From Planctomycetota bacterium (GTDB taxonomy: Bacteria; Planctomycetota; Planctomycetia; Planctomycetales; Planctomycetaceae), in contig JACTNB010000008.1 of NCBI GenBank assembly GCA_014584345.1, positions 62,001 to 126,000 of the forward strand: DNA of 64,000 bases, given 5' to 3'. Positions 49,005 through 57,350 of the stretch are shown in pieces (the stretch's first letter is position 1; each line of letters starts with the position of its first letter). Made by a program: the position numbers and the translations under genes. The notes under the pieces were generated by a model, which did no database searches, was not told where the DNA came from, and saw only the letters and a program-made list of their open reading frames with translations.

Positions 49005-50447
49005 TTAACCGTGTGCCGCCACGGCTTCGCTGGGCTGCTCAATCACGCGCATCGCGCGCCATTTCCCCTGCAGGAACCGCAGCAGGAAAATGATGCCGAG
49101 GGCCCAGACCCAGAGGGTAATCAGCCACCAGCATCCGTAAATCCCCAGATGCAACTTTTCCACGACAAGCCAACTGGCGGTGACCATGGCGGTCGCCATA
49201 AGGAGGCTGATCTTCAGGACAAAAGGGGTATCGCCGGCCCCCTTGATGGCACTGGCGAAAATCATCAGGGTGGCATCCAGCAAATTGTAGGCGGCAACAA
49301 AACGCAGCAACTGAATCGAAAGGTTCCACACTTCATTCCCGTCGCTGGCCAGCGTGCCGAAGAAGGGAGCCAGAAACAGTTCCGGCAGCAACAGGTACAG
49401 CAGGGAAATGAATGTCATGTAGGCCAGCGCGATGTGGAGTGTCGTCCAGGTGGCGCGGGCGCTCAAGTCGTCGCGGTTTTCCCCCAGATGCTGCCCGACG
49501 AGAATACTCACTCCCTGCGCGAAGCCCCAGATGGGCATGAAGGCCAGGGTGCTGATGCTGAAGGACATGCTGGAGGCTTCGGCTTCGACCGCCCCCAGGC
49601 GGCCCACCAGCATGATAAAAACCGTAAAGCCCAACACGTCGATCAGCAGTTGAAATCCACTGGGAGCCCCGTAATACAGCAGGCGTCTCAGCAGCGGAGG
49701 TTCCACGAGAATCCGATGCGAGAAAAAGTCCCGGCGATGCTGGCGTTGCAACACCAGCAAACCATAAATCAGGGCCTTGACCCACAGGGCCGCGACCGTG
49801 GCCCAGCCCGCGCCATCGATACCCATCGCGGGAAAGCCCCCCTTGCCGAATATCCAGAGGTAGTCGAGCACCAGATTCAGCACCGCCACGCCCGCGTCGA
49901 CCCCCATCACGATCCGTGTCCTGCCACGTCCGGAGTAGAACGATGACAATGCCTGCGCGAGCAGGATCGGGGGAATGCCCCAGCACAAAATTTGAAAATA
50001 GCGGATTTCCAGCGCGGTCACCTCGGGAGCATGCCGCGCCAAGGCGAATAACGCTGGCGCCAAGGGAATTGCCAGCATCAGCAACGGACTGAACATCAGC
50101 GACAACCAGGCCCCTTGCCACACCACGGGACCAATCCGGTGCGGTTGCTGGTTGCCGTAATACTGGGAAACAAAGGTGGCACAGTACATGCAGACGCCCA
50201 GCGGCAGGCAGAGAAGTGCAAACCACAGCGTGGAGGCCGAAAAGGCCGCCGCCATCGCCTCCCCCGATTCCCATTTCAGAAAAACGCGATCCACGAACGT
50301 CATCACCGTCCACGACAGGGACGAGATCACCAGTGGCAACGAAACGAACAGCACGTCGCGTCCACCGGCTGCACGCTTCCACCAGGAATGTTCCAACTCA
50401 GCCGGAGCGGCAAGCACGTGTTCAATCCCGGCATCCATTCCAGTCAT
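49005..50447 (-). CDS. MATE family multidrug/Na+ exporter
   Basis: 480 residues, twelve predicted membrane spans in two MatE repeats (first: DVLFVSLPLVISSLSWTVMT..., second from about residue 245: LLRRLLYYGAPSGFQLLIDVLGF). The MATE hallmarks FVDRVFLKW, GYGVQ-like VSQYYGNQQPHRIG and SISTLAFMPIWGFAQGVSILVGQHLGENR are present. Members export drugs or metabolites by Na+ or H+ exchange. The start at 50447 has AAGG seven bases upstream; 53 residues further upstream are not family-like. It is a single gene; the remnant fragment lies beyond its stop. Confidence 0.92.
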   Translation of the reverse strand: MTGMDAGIEHVLAAPAELEHSWWKRAAGGRDVLFVSLPLVISSLSWTVMTFVDRVFLKWESGEAMAAAFSASTLWFALLCLPLGVCMYCATFVSQYYGNQQPHRIGPVVWQGAWLSLMFSPLLMLAIPLAPALFALARHAPEVTALEIRYFQILCWGIPPILLAQALSSFYSGRGRTRIVMGVDAGVAVLNLVLDYLWIFGKGGFPAMGIDGAGWATVAALWVKALIYGLLVLQRQHRRDFFSHRILVEPPLLRRLLYYGAPSGFQLLIDVLGFTVFIMLVGRLGAVEAEASSMSFSISTLAFMPIWGFAQGVSILVGQHLGENRDDLSARATWTTLHIALAYMTFISLLYLLLPELFLAPFFGTLASDGNEVWNLSIQLLRFVAAYNLLDATLMIFASAIKGAGDTPFVLKISLLMATAMVTASWLVVEKLHLGIYGCWWLITLWVWALGIIFLLRFLQGKWRAMRVIEQPSEAVAAHG

Positions 50448-50623
50448 GCGTGCCTTCTTTCTGCGAGAGAAAAATACGGACTGCGTTTTGAGCCAAGAAG
50501 ACACGAACGATGCCCATCGGTTCGCCGATTTACGGTTCCTGGCAGGGAATTGACAAAAACTGCCTCGGAGAAATCCCTGGAAACCCGCGAACACTCCCCA
50601 TGGCAAGGCAAGGATTCTCTTGG

Positions 50624-51289
50624 CTACAGAACTCCATATTTCTCGTAGGCTGCCACCGCGGGCATGCCTGCTCGAATCGCATCTCGCGTGATATTTTCCG
50701 CGTGGACTTTTTCCCAGGCGCGGGCGATCGCTTCGTGTTCAATTTCCCGAGGCACCACCACCACGCCATCACGATCGGCAAACACCAGATCTCCTGGTCG
50801 GAAAACGACGCCATCCAGTTCCACAGGTACATCAAGATCGATCACGCGTTGCCGATTCTGGCTGTCATACAGGCAGGTTCCTCGCGCCAAAACCGGGAAA
50901 TTCAGTTCCGCGATTTTATCGACATCGCGAATGGCCCCGTCCACAATCGCTCCGATACACCCCCGATTCCGTGCCGCCGTCGTCAGCAGTTCTCCCCAGA
51001 TGCCTGAACGTTGCGAGCCTCCGGCGGCGGCTATCAGTACATCGTCCGGCTGGCAGCCATCCACGGCCTTCAGTTCCAGGTCGTAGGGGTTCGGATCGAC
51101 ATGGAACATGTCGGCCCAGAGTGTCGTCTTGCAGCGGCCGACCAGCATCACCGGCGACGTATAGGGCATTAAGGGGAGACGCGGCGATTGGTGCGTATAA
51201 CCGAGTTGATCGAGTGCGTCGCAGACAACGGCTGCATACAGTTTTTCTCGCATCATCGAGAGTGTGATTTGGGCAGGGGTGTCGGTCAT
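50624..51289 (-). CDS. RraA/4-hydroxy-4-methyl-2-oxoglutarate aldolase-like protein
   Basis: 221 residues. The core GGSQRSGIWGELLTTAARNRGCIGAIVDGAIRDVDKI (about 92-128) is the RraA/HMG aldolase signature: GxxxxAxxGxxxxxxAxxxGxxGxVVDGxxRD. FADRDGVVVVP (about 178-188) completes it. RraA inhibits RNase E; the related aldolases split 4-hydroxy-2-oxo acids with a metal. Without an R-D-x-D-type context I cannot choose. AAGGAG six bases upstream of ATG 51289 fixes the start. Confidence 0.85.
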   Translation of the reverse strand: MTDTPAQITLSMMREKLYAAVVCDALDQLGYTHQSPRLPLMPYTSPVMLVGRCKTTLWADMFHVDPNPYDLELKAVDGCQPDDVLIAAAGGSQRSGIWGELLTTAARNRGCIGAIVDGAIRDVDKIAELNFPVLARGTCLYDSQNRQRVIDLDVPVELDGVVFRPGDLVFADRDGVVVVPREIEHEAIARAWEKVHAENITRDAIRAGMPAVAAYEKYGVL

Positions 51290-51511
51290 GGGAACTCCTT
51301 GGAGCAATATAGGGAAACCGTGATCGCCGCGCGGCTGGCGTCAGTCTTTCGGGATGGATATTGGCACTGTAACAGTTCCGTTTCCCCTGGCCAAACGAGG
51401 CTGACCCGCGCGGACATGCCGGTATGCGTTTCTGGCCGACATTGCTCCCAACGCGGCCATGTTACAGCAGGCAGGTGCGTTTTTCGGAACATAACCTGAA
51501 AATACAGGAAA

Positions 51512-51624
51512 ACCACGGAGTCACGGAGACCACAGAGAAAAACGAAAAAGCGAGGCTTCCCTCGCCTGTTCCATCGCGGTTGAATGTCCTCTTGAAACCT
51601 CTGTGACTTCCGTGACTCCGTGGT
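51512..51624. repeat. 113-bp inverted-repeat (MITE-like) element
   Basis: Arms of 26 bases at 51512-51537 and 51599-51624 are complementary with three mismatches; the outer part begins ACCACGGAGTCACGGAG. A nested hairpin (GCGAGG/CCTCGC, about 51550-51565) lies in the middle. This CACGGAG...CTCCGTG type of non-coding repeat is seen widely in environmental bacterial genomes. It stands directly left of the fluoride riboswitch. Confidence 0.8.
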
Positions 51625-51788
51625 CAATACTCAAGACAAGCGCATTGATAAGTACGAAGATCGATGCGGACGTAACCACCAGAAAGAATTTGTGCAGGAA
51701 TCACTCCGGGAATACGTTCCATAGCATGGAGACTTGACGGAATCCCGGCGGCAGAGAATACTCCGAGAGTTGAATTCTTACAACTGGT

Positions 51789-51849
51789 GGCGATGGAGTT
51801 CGCCCTGAATTGCCGAGTGGACTGGCTGCTCGTGCTGATGACTCCTACC
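51789..51849 (+). ncRNA. Fluoride riboswitch (crcB motif)
   Basis: The aptamer begins with hairpin GGCGATGGAGTTCGCC (51789-51804), continues with a second hairpin (CGAG/CTCG, about 51814-51832), and ends CTGATGACTCCTAC (51835-51848), the diagnostic 3' segment of the crcB/fluoride motif. The loop GGAGT (51795-51799) can pair with ACTCC (51841-51845), giving the known pseudoknot. A downstream nine-base-pair hairpin (CTCCTACCC with GGGTGGGAG) reuses the same 3' strand, so it can compete with the aptamer. It lies 67 bases before the CLC-F start. Fluoride binding should turn the gene on. Confidence 0.95.
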
Positions 51850-51915
51850 CTTCCCGGGTGGGAGCGCGCGCCGCGAGCCCTCCCGATTTTGAAATCCGTC
51901 ACGGGAGACAGTGCC

Positions 51916-53307
51916 ATGCCGTTTCGTATCGGTTTGCAAGAACAGGCCACGCTGGGCTGGTACTTGCTGAAGTGGCTGTTGCTGGGGACCGCGCTGGGGC
52001 TGGTGGTCGGATCGGCTTGCGCGCTGTTTTTGTGGTCACTGGAAATCGTGACGACAACTCGACTGCAACAGCCCGTGTTGCTGTATTTTCTCCCGTTGTC
52101 GGGGGCCGCAATTGCCGGTCTCTACATGGCCATCGGCAAGGCCGTGGAAGGAGGCAATAACCTGATTGTGGAAGAAATCCATGAACCGGGGGGAGGGGTT
52201 CCCCTGCGGATGGCGCCGCTGATCCTGATCTGCACGGTTATCACGCATCTGTTTGGGGGCTCGGCAGGACGCGAAGGGACAGCCGTGCAAATGGGAGGGA
52301 GCCTGGCCAGCGGACTGGCGCGGCTTTTTCCCTGGCTGCCCCGTCAGGATGTACGCCTGCTGCTGATGGCCGGGGTGGCGGCTGGATTTGGCGGGGTGTT
52401 CGGGACACCCGTCGCGGGGGCGATTTTTGCGATGGAAGTCCTGATCATCGGCCGCATGGACTCTGCTGCCCTGGTCCCCTGCCTAATCGCCGCGATTGTC
52501 TCCGACCAAGTCTGCCTGGCCTGGGGCATTGGCCATACTCAGTATCACATCGCCAGCGTGCTGGGTTCGTCCTCTCCGAATCTGCATCTGGCTCCCCTGT
52601 CCCTGAGCATGCTGGGGAAGGTGGCGTTGGCGGGGCTACTATTTGGCTTGACCAGCCTGCTGTTCGCGGAGCTGACGCATGGTCTGGGGAATCTCTTCAA
52701 GACAGGAATCCGCAACGCGATTGTTCGGCCTGTTCTGGGAGGACTTGCGGTGATCGGGTTGGTCTGGATGACGGGGACCCGCGATTATCTCGGATTGGGC
52801 GTTTCCTCTCCCGATCCGGGAGCCGTCACGATCGTCAATTGTTTCCAGTCGGGCGGCGCGAACACCTGGAGCTGGCTGCTCAAGCTGATCTTTACGGCGG
52901 TCACGCTCGGCAGCGGTTTCAAGGGGGGCGAGGTGACGCCGCTGTTCTTCATCGGGGCGGCGTTGGGGAACACGCTTGCGATGCTGCTAGGCGCTCCGGT
53001 GGACTTGTTCGCGGCACTCGGGTTCCTGGCGGTTTTCGCGGGGGCCACCAACACCCCGCTGGCCTGCACGCTGATGGGAATCGAACTGTTCGGTAGCGAA
53101 TACACGGCGTATTTTGCCACGGCTTGCACGCTGGCCTACCTGTTCAGCGGGCACTCCGGCATCTACCTTTCCCAGCGGATCGGCACCCCCAAGCACGGCG
53201 GGGAACTGCTCGATCAACCGGAGAACCTTCGCGAGGCCCGGAAGCTGAGGCCGACTCCCTTTTCCGGCCCGCAAACCACAGTCGAAATCTCCCGCAAGGA
53301 ACAGTGA
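51916..53307 (+). CDS. CLC-F type fluoride/proton antiporter
   Basis: 463 residues, ClC channel/transporter family with about 14 membrane helices. GNNLI (80-84) stands where chloride CLCs have GSGIP, GREGT (118-122) replaces GREGP, and GSGFKGGEVTPLF (332-344) is the third pore motif; these replacements mark the EriC-F/CLC-F clade that expels fluoride. The upstream fluoride riboswitch agrees. Start ATG 51916 (GGGAGA nine bases upstream): the frame is open to 51787, but those codons are the riboswitch itself. Role: protection against cytosolic fluoride. Confidence 0.93.
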   Translation: MPFRIGLQEQATLGWYLLKWLLLGTALGLVVGSACALFLWSLEIVTTTRLQQPVLLYFLPLSGAAIAGLYMAIGKAVEGGNNLIVEEIHEPGGGVPLRMAPLILICTVITHLFGGSAGREGTAVQMGGSLASGLARLFPWLPRQDVRLLLMAGVAAGFGGVFGTPVAGAIFAMEVLIIGRMDSAALVPCLIAAIVSDQVCLAWGIGHTQYHIASVLGSSSPNLHLAPLSLSMLGKVALAGLLFGLTSLLFAELTHGLGNLFKTGIRNAIVRPVLGGLAVIGLVWMTGTRDYLGLGVSSPDPGAVTIVNCFQSGGANTWSWLLKLIFTAVTLGSGFKGGEVTPLFFIGAALGNTLAMLLGAPVDLFAALGFLAVFAGATNTPLACTLMGIELFGSEYTAYFATACTLAYLFSGHSGIYLSQRIGTPKHGGELLDQPENLREARKLRPTPFSGPQTTVEISRKEQ

Positions 53308-53319
53308 CCGAACGCGGCG

Positions 53320-53366
53320 CTAACGCGCGAGACGACCTGTTGCGGTCGCGCGTTAGAATCGTTTTT
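53320..53366 (+). terminator. Terminator after the CLC-F gene
   Basis: CTAACGCGCGA (53320-53330) pairs perfectly with TCGCGCGTTAG (53346-53356) and is followed by AATCGTTTTT. It begins 12 bases after the CLC-F stop. The right arm contains the stop codon of the convergent hydrolase gene. Confidence 0.8.
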
Positions 53367-54684
53367 CATCCGGGAAATTCCACGTGAAGTACACGGGGGT
53401 GGGCTGTTCGTGAAAACGCCAGAACGGACCAGCCGGAGTCTCCTGACTGGCCAGCCAGTCCCGTTTCGACGCCGGGTGATCTTCCTTGAGCAGCGAAAAG
53501 AGATCGCACAGCACTTCTACATTTCCGCCGTAATAAGAATGCCCCATGAAACTCATTTCCACGGGAGAGCAATCCACGGTTTCCACTCCCGGGTAGATCA
53601 CGGGGGGCAGGGCGTCTCCCACCCGCTGTTCGCCATGCAGGGCTTTCGAGGCAATCAGGGCGGTGTCGCTGTCTCCCACGTACAACGTCACGCGGCGTGC
53701 CAGTTGACGCGCACCTGGAATCCACTCCGAAAAATCCCGCAAGCCGACATCGGGCGCGCAGAGCACGAGGTTGTCGATCGGTTTAATCGGCCCTGGCGTT
53801 TCCGACAGTTCCCGCAGGGACTGCATTACCAGACGATTGCCCATGCTGTGGACCAGGATGTGAATTCTGGTTTCCGCGGGCACACCCTGTATCAGACCGG
53901 CCAGAAAATCTCGGAAGGGGGGCACCGATAACGCATTGGCCCGCTCGTCCGCCGAGTAGTTCGAAATCCCTCCCTGCGATGGCCAACTGTAACAGCACAA
54001 CGCCCCGTTGAAAGGGAGATCCAGTCCCAGTTGGGCCGTTCGAATAATCGCGGCATCAAACCCCACGTTGAAGCCATGAACGAACAGCAGCAGATCCCGG
54101 CCCGTCGAAGCCTGTATCTGTTCGCGGATTCCCCGCAGAAATTCCGCTTGCGAGGTCTCGTGAACTTCCGCCAGTCTGGCGACATCGTCGGTCGCTGGCT
54201 CTGCTTTCGCGGAGGACAAGAACCCGAACCCTTTTTTATTTGAAGCGGCCAAGGGGGGATCTTGTCCCCGACGGCGTCCGGGCATCACTGTTTCGCTGTA
54301 ACCATAGCGGACTTGCGCGGCAACTTCCCTGTTGGGACGGGCAGGCTGGCCGGTTGCCGGGTCGGAATCGATTCCCCGATTCGTGGCAAAATGAATGCGC
54401 CATTGCGATCTGTCGTCGCCCCAATATGTTACCGCCACCGGTTCCGCCAGGGTTCGATGGTAACGGGCATAGACGTCATCGAGCGATTTCAACAGCGGGG
54501 ACGCGGCTCCCGATTGAGGACGATAAGCCGTGTCGAAGATCACGCCGACATTCTTGCGCTTACGGAGTTCCGGTTCGGGCAGGCGACAACTGATCTGATG
54601 TGCCAGCAGCCCCAGCAACAAGCCGCAGATCAGGACAAACCTTGCCCCTGGTTTGCCATCCGGTGGAATGAAACGCAACGTCAT
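53353..54684 (-). CDS. DUF900 alpha/beta hydrolase, membrane-anchored
   Basis: 443 residues. A hydrophobic helix at 15-31 (FVLICGLLLGLLAHQIS) anchors it. The DUF900 core shows LLFVHGFNVGFDAAIIRTAQL (about 195-215), CYSWPSQGG, NYSADE, and ILVHSMGNRLVMQSL (nucleophile Ser in HSMGN). An Asp in GDSDTALI and a His in MGHSYYGG complete a plausible triad. The family is large and poorly characterised; some are lipase-like. Start 54684 follows AAGG by nine bases; a frame open to 54825 lacks support. Its stop codon is inside the terminator of the convergent gene. Confidence 0.85.
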   Translation of the reverse strand: MTLRFIPPDGKPGARFVLICGLLLGLLAHQISCRLPEPELRKRKNVGVIFDTAYRPQSGAASPLLKSLDDVYARYHRTLAEPVAVTYWGDDRSQWRIHFATNRGIDSDPATGQPARPNREVAAQVRYGYSETVMPGRRRGQDPPLAASNKKGFGFLSSAKAEPATDDVARLAEVHETSQAEFLRGIREQIQASTGRDLLLFVHGFNVGFDAAIIRTAQLGLDLPFNGALCCYSWPSQGGISNYSADERANALSVPPFRDFLAGLIQGVPAETRIHILVHSMGNRLVMQSLRELSETPGPIKPIDNLVLCAPDVGLRDFSEWIPGARQLARRVTLYVGDSDTALIASKALHGEQRVGDALPPVIYPGVETVDCSPVEMSFMGHSYYGGNVEVLCDLFSLLKEDHPASKRDWLASQETPAGPFWRFHEQPTPVYFTWNFPDEKRF

Positions 54685-55068
54685 CGACAAAGCCTTCACA
54701 CAAAACAATCGCGCGCCTGGAGCCTCGAGCCTTGCCGGGCGGGGAACCGTGGAATCCGGGATACGACATCCTATCGGGGCGGATTCGCGGGGGCCAAGAG
54801 CAAATGATTTTCGGCACAGGAGCAAAGGTTTCCAGATTGATCTTGGTAAAAATTGCAGAGTCGCGCTATACTTTCGCCGCGTACGGCATCTGGCTCACAG
54901 CACGATTTCCGGAACTATGGAAATCTGGGGAGATGGATGTCGCCCATGGAGGGGACGGAATCACATACGAGCGGCATCCACTTGCGGGAGCAGGCTCGCC
55001 TCCGGGACATGTCGTTCCAAGGCGGGGATTCCCCAGGAGTGTCGCGGATTTAGCAGGGAGGCTGACAC
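54685..55068. other. Divergent promoter region
   Basis: About 380 bases between the leftward hydrolase and the rightward RmlD-like gene. No gene is supported. The GGGAGG ribosome site of the RmlD-like gene lies at its right edge. Confidence 0.45.
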
Positions 55069-56016
55069 GTGAAAACATTTGTGATTTATGGAATCAATAC
55101 GGTGGCGGGGGCCAATATCGCCTGCGCTCTCGGCGATCGGGCGCATGTGGTGGGCATCGCCTCCGCGAATGCTCCCGAACTTACCGGCATCCAGATTCTG
55201 GAAGAAGAGGGGGCAGAGCCTGTGCGCCTGCTGGCGGACAGAAATCCCGATTACGTGATTGATGCCAGTTGTTGCGGCGATTCCCCCTGGAATCCCCAAG
55301 CGGAACTGGCAGCCGAGGATCAATGCGCGGCCAGCCTGAAGCGCGCGGATGCCTGCGCGGAATTGAATTTACCTTTCGCCCTTCTGTCCAGTGATGCCGT
55401 GCTGACCGGCCCCTGGATGTTCCACGAGGAAGATTCCTCGAACCACTGCTCCTCCGTACTGGGGCAACGTTTGTTGAAACTGGAAAGTCGCATTCTTGAA
55501 ACCTGCGCCCGGTCCCTGGTCGTGCGGACGCATCCGTTTGGCTGGAGTCCCGCAAGTGGGCAGGAGACCCCGGGCTGGATCGAACATCTGCTGGAACGGG
55601 CGCGCGCCGGGAAACCCTGTTCCGAATTGTGCCAGCCGGGCAATGCCACGCCGCTATTGGCCAGCGAACTGGCCGTGATTCTGGAACGGGCCTGCGCGGA
55701 ACAATTAACGGGGTTGTACCATGTCGCAGGCGCGGAACGGGTCAATCGCCTGCAATTTGCCCGCCGCCTTACTGCTTTTCTGGGGATCAATCAATTCCGC
55801 ACCCCGCTGCTGGAAGGGCATTTCAGTCAGGCCGAGCGAAAGAACTTTGCCTGCGGGGAAATGTCGCTGCAAACCCGCAAAGTCCGCCGGGCTTTGTGTC
55901 TGGCAATGCCCACTCTCAGTGAATCCCTCGAACAACTCGATCGGCAACGCGTGAATGGCTTCCTCGACAAACTGGCAACCGGAAATCGCCGCGGACAATT
56001 TTCCCGCGCGGCCTGA
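55069..56016 (+). CDS. RmlD-like sugar-nucleotide reductase homolog, degenerate site
   Basis: 315 residues from a GTG start, with GGGAGG about eight bases upstream. Overall shape follows dTDP-4-dehydrorhamnose reductase (RmlD): a Rossmann start (FVIYGINTVAGANIACAL), PFALLSSDAVLTGPWMFHEED where RmlD has a STDYVF-type strand, SLVVRTHPFGW, and GLYHVAGAERVNRLQFARRL near the end. However, the Gly motif is changed (GINTVAG) and the catalytic Tyr of YxxxK is absent (NHCSSVLGQRLLKLE). It may bind a nucleotide without RmlD catalysis. Confidence 0.75.
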   Translation: MKTFVIYGINTVAGANIACALGDRAHVVGIASANAPELTGIQILEEEGAEPVRLLADRNPDYVIDASCCGDSPWNPQAELAAEDQCAASLKRADACAELNLPFALLSSDAVLTGPWMFHEEDSSNHCSSVLGQRLLKLESRILETCARSLVVRTHPFGWSPASGQETPGWIEHLLERARAGKPCSELCQPGNATPLLASELAVILERACAEQLTGLYHVAGAERVNRLQFARRLTAFLGINQFRTPLLEGHFSQAERKNFACGEMSLQTRKVRRALCLAMPTLSESLEQLDRQRVNGFLDKLATGNRRGQFSRAA

Positions 56017-56112
56017 ACCGCTGGCATACGCATAGTATCGGAAGCCTCGGGAAGCGGGCCATGCGGGCTCGTTTTATTCACGCTGAAGTGCACTCCAGGG
56101 ACCTCTTTGTGC

Positions 56113-56140
56113 GGCACTGGCGGGCCTGTCCGCCAGTGCC
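56113..56140. repeat. REP-like hairpin related to the 174-bp repeats
   Basis: GGCACTGGCGG (56113-56123) pairs perfectly over 11 bp with CCGCCAGTGCC (56130-56140) around a six-base loop. The adjoining AGCGAGGT also occurs after the hairpin of the 174-bp repeats, so it is a shortened relative. It lies between the RmlD-like gene and the convergent dehydrogenase gene, where it may stop transcripts from either side. Confidence 0.75.
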
Positions 56141-56202
56141 AGCGAGGTACGCGTCGATAAGATCAATAGCCGGGACTCGTCCTCAGCCTACGTGAACTTC
56201 CG

Positions 56203-57180
56203 TCACCAGGTCCACGTCGGGGACTGCTTGAGATTTTGGATGCGTTCCGCGGGCCAGCCGCCGTTTTTGAGTTCCAGTATGGTTTCCGCGCTCATCACGA
56301 GCGTATCGTGCTGGGATTGTTCATCCAATCCCGCCAGATGCCCACATAACAGGACCCGGTCGAGTTTCAGCAAGGGACTGTCGAGCGGCAGCGGTTCCAC
56401 TTCGAAGACATCCAATCCCGCCCCCCGGAGATGCCCGGAACGTAAGGCGTCGCACAGGGCCGATTCATCCACCAGCGATCCCCGCGCGGTGTTAATCAGC
56501 ACCGCGCCAGGCTTCATCGCGCGCAAGGTTCGTTCGTTGATGAAGTGCCGTGTTTCCGCCGTGGCGGGAAGATGCAGCGAGACGTAATCGGCTTGAGGCA
56601 GAATTTCCTCGACGGAAAGCAACGTGATGCCAAGTTCCCGGGCATGATTCTCATCCGCGTAGGGATCGTGTGCCAACACCTGCATCCCTAACCCGCGGGC
56701 CCGCTCCGCCACCGCCCGCCCGATGCGTCCCAGGCCAAACAGCCCCAGCGTGCTCCCCATGACGCGGGGCGTGTTGAACCGTACCCAGTTTCCCTCGCGA
56801 ACAAATCGATCCCGATCGGGAAATCCGCGGGCTACGCCCATCAATAGCGCGATGGTATGTTCGGCGACGGCATGATGATTCACGCCGGGTGTGGTGGCAA
56901 CGACGATTGCTTGCTCGTCGCAGGCCGCCAGATCGATGGCATCGAACCCCACGCCGGTACGCGCGATCACGCGCAACTTCGGCAGCGCGGCCAGCACTTT
57001 GCGGGTATAGGGTTCCGACCCGGCCACCACCGCCACGCAATCGGTAAGTTCTTCTATCAGTTCGCTGGCATTCCAGTAATTTCGCTGGCGGTTACCCGGC
57101 AGAACCGTGAAACCGTTGGCGTTCAGAATATCGAAATGAGGACCTTCATCCGAACTCAGGGCAGTGCAGCGAACTTTCAT
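56203..57180 (-). CDS. D-isomer-specific 2-hydroxyacid dehydrogenase
   Basis: 325 residues. Nucleotide-binding GLGRIGR (149-155), catalytic Arg233 (INTARGSLVD), Glu262 (DVFEVEP) and His281 (CGHLAG) are all present, the standard triad of the family. It is most like 3-phosphoglycerate dehydrogenase of the short type (no ACT domain), which begins serine synthesis; hydroxypyruvate or glyoxylate reductase are alternatives. No serine-pathway partner is adjacent. Confidence 0.9.
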   Translation of the reverse strand: MKVRCTALSSDEGPHFDILNANGFTVLPGNRQRNYWNASELIEELTDCVAVVAGSEPYTRKVLAALPKLRVIARTGVGFDAIDLAACDEQAIVVATTPGVNHHAVAEHTIALLMGVARGFPDRDRFVREGNWVRFNTPRVMGSTLGLFGLGRIGRAVAERARGLGMQVLAHDPYADENHARELGITLLSVEEILPQADYVSLHLPATAETRHFINERTLRAMKPGAVLINTARGSLVDESALCDALRSGHLRGAGLDVFEVEPLPLDSPLLKLDRVLLCGHLAGLDEQSQHDTLVMSAETILELKNGGWPAERIQNLKQSPTWTW

Positions 57181-57350
57181 TGTGGGCAGACTATGCTATA
57201 AGGGAGGAGTAACGCGGGAGATTACTTTCGCGTATGATATTCGATTACACCCAAACGTGACAATCGTGCTGGAGCCCTCCGGCACGGCAGGGACGGACGC
57301 GAAATCGGCAGGAACCGACTCTGCGGAGCAAGGATCGCCAGGAACACAGC

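Noticed and set aside
51787..51915. N-terminal extension of the CLC-F protein
   Set aside because: These codons are the riboswitch aptamer and its platform; a proper ribosome site precedes ATG 51916.
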